Shown: positions 54,858 to 64,000 of the stretch, in pieces
Layout: the number at the start of each line of letters is the position of its first letter
How positions within the stretch are numbered: the first letter of the stretch is position 1
Assembly (NCBI RefSeq): GCF_030463535.1
Contig: NC_132879.1
Span: 47,062,094-47,126,093 of the forward strand
Reading direction: 5' to 3'
DNA length: 64,000 nucleotides
Origin: Salminus brasiliensis
Taxonomy: Eukaryota > Chordata > Actinopteri > Characiformes > Bryconidae
Notes under the pieces: model-generated
Told to the model about the DNA's origin: nothing
Seen by the model: only the letters and a program-made list of their open reading frames with translations
The model's database searches: none
Made by a program: the position numbers and the translations under genes

Positions 54858-55837
54858 GAGAGACGGAGTGTCCCGAGGACATGACTTACACGGTCACACT
54901 CACACCCATAAACTCATATCCATAAACACTCATACACCAGCACACACACACGCCCATAAAAAACTCATTCACATGCACATACACACTCATAAACAACTAC
55001 AGATGCTCTCATCTTCACTAACACTCACACACTCGCATTTCAACACAAGGCAGCACTCGGCTTCACAGCAGCACACACTCCCAAAAGCAACAGAGTCAGC
55101 AGGTCTTCAGAGTAAACACAACACACACATCCAAGAAAATCCCACGAGACCCTTTGGATGCGCTGTAAACACTTCGTGTGTATCCTGTCTGATCCACGGC
55201 CGTTGGTTCCTCGTCAAAAGTACCGCTATCACATCTTCCTGTCCCTCTCTTCACAGTCACATGCGACCTGCTTTTAACTTTTCACTCTCTCTATCTTTCT
55301 CTCTCTCTCGCTCTCCCTCTCTCTCCCTCTCTCAGTCCATTCATTCGCCGTCCTTCTTCTAACTCCGGAGTGTGTGTGTGTATGCTGTGTGTGCTCTCTC
55401 AGCGTGCTATTATTAGTGAGCAGCTCTCACAGCTTCCCATCCCAACTAATGCACTCTCCTCCTCCCTCTCTCTCTCTGTCTCTCTGCTTGTCTCTCCTCC
55501 TCCCGCGGGTCAGCCAACAGGACGGTGGGTTTGGTATACTCTTCAGAAGGTACGTCATATTTTAAAGGGGATTCATCTACATGCTGTGTTTGTGTGTGTG
55601 TGTGTGTGTGTGTTTTGTCAGTGAGAAAGGGGAGTCAGGACAAACGGCCAAATGAATGAAATAGCTTTAAGGGACGACATCATAGTATTACAACAGTGTG
55701 CTGTGAGATTAGGAAGCAGGTTGTGTGTGTGTGAGTGTGTATGTATGTATGACCTCAGGGGTGCAAATTTCTGTTGACAGGCAGGGTTTTTTTTGGGGGG
55801 GGTATTCAGTGGTATTCTCATAAAATCTAATACTTTA
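54858..55837. repeat. CA-rich and CT-rich low-complexity region
   Basis: 54890-55090 is a degenerate CA-rich tract (CACACT, CATAAAC words). 55285-55335 and 55455-55505 are CT-rich, and 55590-55612 is TG. This is upstream of the tspan9 first coding exon. Predicted frames across it are low-complexity (H/T or S/L) and are not genes. Confidence 0.7.
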
Positions 55838-56155
55838 TACACTATATGGACACAATTATTCGGACAGATCTCTGAATCCAGGTGTTTTATTCAGTCCCAA
55901 TTGCTACAAGTGTAAAAAACAAGCACCTAGCCATGCAGTCTGCCTTTACACACATTAGTGAAAGAATGGGTGGTTCTAAAGAGCTCACTGAACTCCAGCG
56001 TGGTGCTGTAATATGATGTCACCGTTGTAACAAGTCAGGTCCTGAGATTTCTTCCCTCTTGGGTATTCCTGTGAGTGCTATTACTGAAAAGCATTTAGGA
56101 ACCACAGTAACTCACACCACGTAAAGTTACACAGCGGGGTCGCTAGTTCCAGTGA
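55838..56155 (+). mobile_element. Left end of a Tc1 element
   Basis: TACACTATATGGACACAATT start, then the same order as 11468-11790. The + strand reads GSKELTELQRGAV, the N-terminal start of the transposase, and breaks off near 56155 where the tandem array begins. Confidence 0.72.
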
Positions 56156-56159
56156 AGGG

Positions 56160-57045
56160 AAATCTTAATGCTTCAGCTTACTAAGAACTGTATCAAACCA
56201 ACACTGTAACAATGTTCCAGTGCAACACAGTAACACTGTACCAATACAACAATTTACTGCACAATGTAGCCATGCACCAATGTAACACTGTACCAAACCA
56301 ACAACGTAACAAAGCACCAAACACTGTAAAAATACACAAATGTAACATTGTACCAAACCAACAACAAAACAAAGCACCAAACACACACTGTAACAATGCA
56401 CCAAACCAAAACAGTTTATTGCACACTGTAACAATGCAACAATGTAACACTGTACTGAACCAACAATGTAACATGGATCAAACCAACACAGTAGCACTGT
56501 ACCAATGTACCATACCAACACAGTAACCGTAACAATGTAACAACGCACTGTAATGTAACGCAATGTAACACTCTACCAAACCCACAACATAACAATGCAC
56601 CAGCCAAACACAGTAAGACTGTACCAATACAGTTTATTACACAATGTACCACTGTGCCAAACCAACAATGTAACACTGCACCAATGTACCATACCAACAA
56701 ACGACTGTATCAAAGTAACAATATACTACACAAACATTGAAACAATGTGCCATTGTAAGACTGTACCAAAACAACAATGTACCAATGCCTCAAACCAACA
56801 GAGTAACACTTTACCAATGTAACAATGTACTACACAAACAATGTAACAAAACCAAAAACATAACAAGGCACCAAACCAACACTGTACCAATGTAACAATG
56901 TACTACACAATATAATACAGTAAAACTGTACCAAGTACCAGTGTATTACACTATGTAACAATACACCAACAAAACACTGTACCAAAGCTACAACATAACA
57001 ATGCACCAAACAAACACTGTAACAATGCATGTTATTAATTTGACT
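56160..57045. repeat. Degenerate minisatellite array 1
   Basis: Irregular repetition of ACCAAACCAACAATGTAACA, CTGTACCAATGTA and similar words without a constant period. It shares its core with array 2 at 57640-58580, so both derive from one ancestor; this one is older or was never homogenised. - strand frames of up to 132 codons here are repeat translations rich in C, V, L and Y. Confidence 0.85.
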
Positions 57046-57639
57046 TTTGATTGACTTAAATACCTTATTTTATCATCAGATTGGTCATGATGTTCACAGT
57101 AACACAGCAACAGTGACTGGTTAGAAATGCATTAGCTAGCATTTTGCAGCTTTCTGCAACAGCAGTATTACACAACAATCTACTGTATATTAGCAACTAA
57201 CAATCTATGGTGCTGCCCCACTTTCTATTGTGAGTAGGTAGCATTTGTTTGCATGTGTCTGACCCTGTCTTTCACTCAGACTCCCGCTGTACAGACAGAT
57301 TGGGTTGGCATGCATCCCATAATGTGTGTAAATTATTTCTCGCTTTTTAGTACGTAACTCTATACCCATTCACTCAAGTATGATGTGATCCTGTTTAACT
57401 GTACACGTCTACACAGAGATACAAACACACACACTCCTTCTGCTGAATAAATTAAAGAAATGTAATCTCTCTGCAAAAAGCAGCAGCTCAGAGGAAATCG
57501 GCAAGCTTACTGCTGAAGGAACAGAGCACAGGTGGGTGGGGCCAGTATGAATTATCCAGTCGGAGTAGGTCCAGTGAGATGAGGAACACACACTCACACC
57601 TTTCCTGTGTGTACAGTCATGTAAAAATGTAACAAAATC
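57046..57639. other. Unique spacer between the two arrays
   Basis: No gene or named repeat. It separates arrays 1 and 2. Confidence 0.5.
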
Positions 57640-58585
57640 TAAAAATGTAACAATGTACCAAGCCAACAATGTAACTATGTACCAAGCCAAAAACGTAACC
57701 ATGTTACAATGTAGCAAAACAACAATGTAACAATGTTAATGTGTACCAAAACAACAATGTTACCATGTTACTATGTACAACAATGTAACAATGATACTAT
57801 GCATCAAACCAATAATGTAACACTGTCCTAATGATACAATGTACCAAACCAACAATGTAACACTTTCCTAATGTTACAATGTACCAAACCAACAATGTAA
57901 CACAGTCCTAATGTTACACTGTACCAAACCAACAATGTAACACAGTCCCAATGTAAAAATACCAAACCAACAATGTAACACTATCCTAATGCTACAATGT
58001 ACCAAACCAACAATGTAACACTTTCCTAATGTTACAATGTACCAAACCAACAATGTAACACAGTCCCAATGTACAAATACCAAACCAACAATGTAACACA
58101 GTCCCAATGTACAAATACCAAACCAACAATGTAACACAGTCCCAATGTACAAATACCAAACCAACAATGTAACACTATCCTAATGCTACAATGTACCAAA
58201 CCAACAATGTAACACTATCCTAATGCTACAATGTACCAAACCAACAATGTAACACTTTCCTAATGTTACAATGTACCAAACCAACAATGTAACACAGTCC
58301 CAATGTACAAATACCAAACCAACAATGTAACACAGTCCCAATGTAAAAATACCAAACAACAATGTAACACTTACCTAATGTTACAATGCACCAAACCAAC
58401 AATGTAACACTGTCCTAATGTAAAAATACCAAACCAACAATGTAACACTGTCCTAATGTTACAATGTACCAAACCAACAATGTAACACTGTCCTAATGTT
58501 ACAATGTACCAAACCAACAATGTAACACTGTCCTAATGTTACAATGTACCAAACCAACAATGTAACACTGTCCTAATGTGTCCTA
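57640..58585. repeat. 36-40 bp minisatellite array 2
   Basis: About 23-25 units of the pattern CCAAACCAACAATGTAACAC followed by NGTCCTAATGTTACAATGTA (40 bp) or by AGTCCCAATGTACAAATA (38 bp). The variants alternate in blocks, and the final three units (about 58449-58575) are identical, indicating recent homogenisation. The first 200 bp are more degenerate. Confidence 0.92.
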
Positions 58586-59613
58586 ACAGACGCTGAACAG
58601 AGATTCTGTTTCTTCGTTATTCTTCAGTCTGTGCGTGTGTGTGTTAGTGTGTGTGTGTGTGTGTGTGTACACAGGAGAGAGAGACAGAGAGAATCTGACC
58701 GCTAGCAAGGATGTCTGCTGACCTGTAAAAGTGTGTTGCCATGGCAATGAGTCATGGTCATGTGTGAGTCCTCTATTTCTTACAGAACTGATATTCTGTA
58801 ATGAGGGCAGAGAAAAACACACACAGACACACACACATACACACACAACAAACTCTCCAATCTTATAGTATGCTCTTGGTGGTAATAAGTCAGCTTTAGT
58901 TGGCTGGGTTTGTAACTAGAACTGCTGTATAATTTAAGGGAAGCTCCCTCTGCTCTGCCAGATGACGCCTTTTAGTTTGTAGCTAATGATTAATGTCTGA
59001 TGACGAGACCACTGAACAGTGCAGGTTCAGAGGCATTATTTTGAGATTTCTGCATAAAGCACTGGAGTTTAAAGCATCGGAGCAGACCTGGTATGAGGCT
59101 GAGGGCCATCTTACCACTTTCACACATTTCTTCACTATTCTATTCACCTTTTACCATGAAAACTGTTAATGCTAATTTAACACAAGCATGCGCTGAAGTG
59201 GGTGAATGTCCATGCCCTTGATAAACATCTTCCTGTGTTGGGAACAGCAAGTTACCGTCTTTTAGTTAGTGTGTGTTGAAATGTGTTATTGCAGAATGCT
59301 GACTCGCTGTCTTCTCCTGACTCTAAGGGTTCTCAGGGATCTCATTAGAAAAGGACGAGTTGCTAATTTTGTTGGAACTGAGAAGCAAACTGTACATCAG
59401 CCCTGAACTCTAGTACACCCAATTACAGGCCTGAGTCATTCATTAATTCATTCCACCTCTGAGAGCCCCCCCAACCCGACACATACACACACACACACAA
59501 ACAGGAAACCTAAGCACAATACAGTGTTCGTCCCTGATGTTCATTCAGATACTAATTCTGATATGAGAACCTATGAAGATCAATTCTGATTTCCATGTAA
59601 TTCATAATTTATT

Positions 59614-59616
<3 letters not shown>
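58586..59616. other. Intergenic with TG/CA runs
   Basis: TG runs at 58633-58670 and CA runs at 58817-58846 and 59486-59499. No exon is seen. Confidence 0.5.

Positions 59617-59664
<48 letters not shown>
59617..59664. repeat. TA microsatellite
   Basis: Forty-eight nt of uninterrupted alternating AT. Confidence 0.92.
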
Positions 59665-59667
<3 letters not shown>

Positions 59668-59869
59668 ATTAGTGTGATTACAAACATGATCTGGAATAGT
59701 GTGCTTTTGGGAAGTTTGAGAAGTGCAACAGTATTCATAAAGTAAGCGTCCAAAAATAAAAGCACTGTGGCCAAAACACTCCCATAGGAATGCATTGAAA
59801 TGTGTCTGTAAACTTTTTACCCAAAAACTCTACAAGTCAAATTTCAACAAAACAAGTTTTGTTTTGAAA

Positions 59870-60025
59870 AAACACCTTAGCAACCGTCACCTATACCAAA
59901 GCAACACTTTTGCAACCACATAGCAACACATTTGCAACCAAAAGCTATACCATAGCAACTGCCTAGCAACACCTTAGCAACCAAAACCTTTACCATAGCA
60001 ACACCTTAGCAACCATCTCATTCAA
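59870..60025. repeat. CAACACCTTAGCAACCA repeat, block 1
   Basis: Imperfect tandem repetition of ACCATAGCAACACCTTAGCA and ACCAAAACCT words, about 22-32 bp apart. Confidence 0.8.
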
Positions 60026-60299
60026 CAAACACAGAGTTTTATGCTTTATGCTGTTTGAACGGATCCAACTCACGGTTTTTGTTTTGTTTTATTTTTTAGG
60101 AATGAATTGTGAAAATTATATCATAACATCAGTCTCCCCGAACACCAGCCGAGAGAATGTGTGTAGCCCCATTGCTCTCCAGTACTTTCTGTGAATGAAG
60201 GAGCTTTTGGACCAAAAGTTTGTGGACACAATTTTATTAGCTAAATGCATTTGCATTCCACCATTTAACCAAATGTATGTCTTAGCATAAAATACTTTA

Positions 60300-60800
60300 A
60301 CATTATAGCAACAACCACAGCAACACCTTAGCAACCACTTAGCAGTTATTACTACACATAAACTACACACACATGTTCAGGGAACAGAGGTCCCTCAATG
60401 TAAAAATACTATGTGCAATACCCACCCCCTCCCACATGTGCATTTAAGAGTCATTTGCAATAATCTGTAAATAATATTGTTATTGCTTTTTTTACTTCTT
60501 ATTTATTTTGTGTATATAGTGTAAATTATTTATCTACATTATTTGTAACTGAGTGTCTTGCTATCCCTTTCTGCTGTGACACTGAGAATTTCCCCACTAA
60601 GGGACTAATAAAGGATTACCTTATCTTATCTTATTAGAAAATAACTAGCAACACCATAGCAACCAATAGCAGAAGTTTAGCAACACCTTGCAAGACTTTA
60701 GCAACCATCCACTATACAACAGCAACACCTTAGCAACCAACACCTATACCATAGCAACACCTTAGCAACCACCTAACCTCCTAACACAGCAACACTGCTG
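60300..60800. repeat. CAACACCTTAGCAACCA repeat, blocks 2 and 3
   Basis: The same words recur at 60303-60345 and 60645-60790. Between them lies the retroposon tail at 60385-60640, which appears to have landed inside a once longer array. Confidence 0.75.
60385..60640 (+). mobile_element. Non-LTR retroposon 3' tail
   Basis: Ends GAGAATTTCCCCACTAAGGG then ACTAATAAAGGATTACC and TTATC repeats, a typical fish LINE 3' end with a short tandem tail. Only the last 250 bp are present. Confidence 0.65.
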
Positions 60801-61142
60801 AGCTGCAATCACACTCGCAGTTCCTGAAGGAACTGTACCTTCTAATTCACTTCATCATTTTATGCTCAAGAAACAAGAATCAAGCAAAATGCTCTATATC
60901 AGATGTCAACCCCCGGACCTTCTAGTCTGAAAACTGGATTTAAGGTTGAAGATTGCAAACACGTTTGAATATGCATGATTATGCCAGCTGAACCCCCTCC
61001 CCCCCATACATACACACACACACACACACACAACCTGCTACCCGTTTTAGGCACTACTAAACGGCACAATGCAACTCAGTGAAAATAGGAGTGCCAGACT
61101 TGGAGTGTAGTAACACAACCAAAAATATGATTTCAGAATCGA
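60801..61142. other. Intergenic
   Basis: A C run and a CA run at 60996-61032. Nothing gene-like. Confidence 0.5.
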
Positions 61143-61300
61143 CACTATATGTCCAAATATTTGTGGACACCCCTTCTAATGAATGAATCTACTTTATGTT
61201 GCACCCATTGCTGACAGATCTGCAAATGCACACAAACGCACAGCTGATCTAGTCCCTGTAGAGAAGTACTGCCAATAGACTAGGATGGCCGTTAGCTGAA
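61143..61300. mobile_element. Inverted end fragment of the Tc1-derived element
   Basis: CACTATATGTCCAAATATTT and then GTGGACACCCCTTCTAATGA are the reverse complement of the right end seen at 26935 and 33072; it extends to about the CCAATAG word near 61275. Confidence 0.65.
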
Positions 61301-62080
61301 CACACATGTTCTGTCAGCTTCTGGTTGCAATGCCATTAACCTCTGGACCATGATTCCTTTAAACCTGCTCTGTGATGTCAAAAATGTGTGAAACAAGCAA
61401 AGCTCCAACTGTGTATGAGTGTTTGTGTGTGTATGCTGTACCCAACAACAGGATACCACACTCAGCAATCTACAGTCCTTATGCATTTACACAGCAACGG
61501 CTAGCATAAGCATTAACACACTTCTGTACACTTCGAGTGTCTGTGTGAGTGTGTGTATTAGCTTGTCAGGATCTAGACTCGGACTATTTGTTTCTGAAAC
61601 AACTTTATGTTTCTCTGACAATCATATGCCAAGAAATCCACCTACCTGCCCACCCACACACACATCACTGACAGCAGCAGTCCCGCTGAGTGTGTATGTT
61701 TGAGGACGATTAATTAAAGAGACTCTGAGGATGGCAGAATGTGCCACTGCCACACAACACACTAATGAACATCTGCCTGTCAGTCTGCCTGCATAGATGT
61801 GCACACACACACACACACACAGAGATTCATTTTTATGTGGGCTTAAATTTGGAGTCATATGTCTTACATTTACCGAATACAGTATAAGTCAATGCTTTAA
61901 AAACACATTCCATGAGAATTGTCACAGAAACTCAAGAACTTCGCCTCCAAAGCCCGCTTCCGTCTATGTTAATGGTTGCAGCTGAAGACAATGGAGTGAA
62001 TTCTTTACTCTTACAGAGAATTCATTCACCAAGAATGAGTACATGCCCATCTGTACACTACAATGTGAACTGGAATAGTA
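61301..62080. other. Intergenic
   Basis: A CA run at 61801-61820. Frames here overlap on both strands and show no domain. Confidence 0.45.
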
Positions 62081-62262
62081 TTCTTGTGCATTTTATAGTA
62101 TTTATAGTAGTACATTTTTATTGTGTTTATATAGTATTTTATAGTATTTATATAGTATTGTATAGCATTGTATAGTATTTATATAGTATTGTATAGTATT
62201 TTATAGTATTTATATAGTGTTTTTATAGTATTTCTATAGTATTCAATAGTATTTTTATTACC
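62081..62262. repeat. TATAGTATT tandem repeat
   Basis: Variable units of TATAGTATTT, ATATAGTATT and GTATAGTATT repeated about 18 times. Confidence 0.85.
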
Positions 62263-62364
62263 ATCACTTTGTAAACAGTGTCATAATGTGTCATAAGCTT
62301 GTTAAGTGAATTAGCATTTCTGCAAACAGCCACTGAACATGTGTTTTACTCATATTTGCACAGT

Positions 62365-62895
62365 CTAAGAGCCTTTTCACACCTATAAATAGGTTGTTCT
62401 GGTTCGATTCAATCAAAGAGTGTAAATGTGAAGCATTTCCCCATGGTTTGGTCTGTTTTCACACAGGGAAAAAATTCAAGTGCACCAAAATGCATCACCA
62501 CAAATAATGTGAGAGCATTGAGAAAACCCCCTGTCTGGGGCAGGAGTAAGAAAGTAAATACAGAAAGAAGTTCCTGTGTTCTGGACTAGTTTAATATGGA
62601 GTAACGGCAGAGATGGAATCTGTTCATAGCTGTAGTAGTTAATTATCTGGGCAGTATACCAGATTAACACCTGGCAATGGGAGCCGTTTAGCTCAAACCT
62701 GTGTACACCTGATGGTTGGGTCAGATCGAGGTCACCACAAACTAACCACTCCAGAGTTTGTTTGGGACCGGGCAGTGACCACTTCTTCTCAATGGTCTCT
62801 GTGCGGTTGTTTTGGTCTGCATCCGAGTAATTACTGTATTCACACCTGCCCAAATGAATCAAACCAGGGGTAAAAACAAACTTTGACCTTTGTGT
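62365..62895. mobile_element. Non-autonomous element C with TTCACACCT-type ends
   Basis: Left TTCACACCTATAAATAGG with GGTTCGATTCAATCAAAG; right TATTCACACCTGCCCAAATG with AATCAAACCAGGGGTAAA. The ends are roughly inverse. The - strand frame of 128 codons inside it has no domain and is not convincing. Confidence 0.5.
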
Positions 62896-63850
62896 GAGTG
62901 TGTGTGTGCACAGCCCAGTACTGTATGTAATTTTATGTCAGCTAATTATTAAACTAGCAAGCTAGTCATAGCTAAACAGCTAGCTATTTCACACTCGAGG
63001 CATTACAAAATTGTATGTGTGCAAAAACAGCATAGGATATCATTTGCTATCAGTATAGCTAGGTCAAAGTCCCAGGCAACAGAGTACAATCGTACAAATC
63101 TTTCCTTGCTAAAGAAAACAAAATTGAATAGACTGGACTAGCTCATCACCACCAACAGGCCATTTGATGTTTTTAATGCTGGTGTGCTGGTCAAACAGCA
63201 CGGCTATGCTGGCTGACCAGCTAATCCAGCACCAGACTCTGCCAGCTCAGCATAAACCAGCTTAGACCATCATGAAGTAATGCATGACAAGGTAACACAC
63301 ATCCTACAAATTCAATTATAGCCTTCCCCAAGTTATTAGTATCACACTAAACCTTGTATCTCCATTTTTGCCACTTTTCACTTTTTGACTTAATCTAAAT
63401 CTGGCATTAGATTTTTTTCAAATATGTATGAAAATATGTAATGATAAATGGACCAATACAAATGCTTCAAAATGCATCACGTCTACATTGTTTGTATATT
63501 CCCTACATGGTGAAATGATACAAAAGTACAAGGTACAAAAGTCTGGAAAGTGCAAAGCTTGTCTGCGTCTAAATTACAGCTGTAATCTGACTCTTTTGTT
63601 CAATGGTGGCTGCTCTGCTCTCACGCACAGCTGGCAGCCTGAGCTCCTCAGGGAGAGTCTCTGTTCCAGACCCTCTCCTACAATTAACCTGCCATTAACT
63701 TTTTCAGGCAGACATGCAGTCCTTCTTTATGTTTAAATTCGTATTCAAATATAAATGAACCTTTAATTGAGCAAATCGGCGGCCATCGTGTTTCCTCCAC
63801 AGCACAATTTCTTAAGTACTTTAGTTAACATTTAAGCTACACATTGAGGT
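62896..63850. other. Intergenic with a CCAGC-rich repeat
   Basis: 63165-63280 has many GCTGG/CCAGC words on both strands (GCTGGCTGACCAGCTAATCC), a self-complementary repeat that could fold. No gene is seen. Confidence 0.45.
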
Positions 63851-64000
63851 TCTCACCATAAATGAACCGCTCCAGAGTTTGTTTGGGACTGGAGATGAGA
63901 AGAAAAGAGGTGGTCTCAGACGTTCTGCCTACTATATTCGCACCTGCCCAAAAAGATTGCACCAAGGTTGTAAAGGGACCCATTTAATCGGAAAAAAAAG
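63851..64000. mobile_element. Element C, partial second copy at the window edge
   Basis: ACCGCTCCAGAGTTTGTTTG and GCACCTGCCCAAAAAG match 62743-62855 of element C. It continues to near the end of the window. Confidence 0.55.

Noticed and set aside
54835..55362. 175-codon + strand frame rich in H, T and S
   Set aside because: It translates CA-rich and CT-rich low-complexity DNA and is not a protein-like sequence.
56165..58167. - strand frames of up to 132 codons with VWYIG-like repeated peptides
   Set aside because: These are translations of the tandem repeat units. The peptide repeats follow the DNA period, and three frames are open over the same DNA.
57640..58585. CRISPR-like regular array
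   Set aside because: There are no unique spacers between the repeats; the units are contiguous minisatellite units in a vertebrate genome.
62476..62862. 128-codon - strand frame
   Set aside because: It lies entirely inside dispersed element C, part of which recurs at 63851-64000, and shows no domain.

Overview
This window is nuclear DNA of a ray-finned fish. It has short coding exons with GT/AG borders, introns full of microsatellites and decayed Tc1/mariner, L2-type and SINE-like repeats, and long intergenic stretches. The repeat mix suggests an otophysan teleost (characin or catfish-like), but that is only an inference. There is no operon, CRISPR or prokaryotic structure.

Two genes could be rebuilt completely, exon by exon. 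The first, on the + strand (3988-23843), is an ELAPOR1 (KIAA1324/EIG121) orthologue. It has 22 coding exons whose phases all agree and encodes 1000 residues: a signal peptide, cysteine-rich repeats, a mannose-6-phosphate-receptor-homology region, one membrane helix and an acidic tail with a tyrosine sorting motif. The second, on the - strand (54560-31095), is a TSPAN9-type tetraspanin. It has 7 coding exons and 239 residues, including a 17.6 kb first coding intron. The two genes are convergent, with about 7.25 kb between their stop codons.

Layout: 1-620, a CpG-rich promoter-like edge with a possible - strand first exon leaving the window; 620-3750, intergenic with a Tc1 remnant and a SINE-like repeat; 3750-3987, the ELAPOR1 promoter with a perfect CLEAR (TFEB-type) decamer; 3988-23843, ELAPOR1; 23844-31094, both 3' UTRs plus Tc1 debris; 31095-54560, tspan9, whose large intron holds a 1.76 kb polypurine array with a higher-order period of about 290 bp; 54561-64000, the tspan9 upstream region with two related minisatellite arrays, a CAACACC-type repeat and other dispersed repeats.

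No unknown multi-gene system was found. The most interesting signals are the CLEAR element in front of an endolysosomal/autophagy gene, the nested GA array inside tspan9, splice sites sitting inside microsatellites, an in-frame 99-codon extension upstream of the tspan9 start, and one Tc1 family that explains seven or more separate fragments. Repeat family names come from remembered family sequences, not from a database search.
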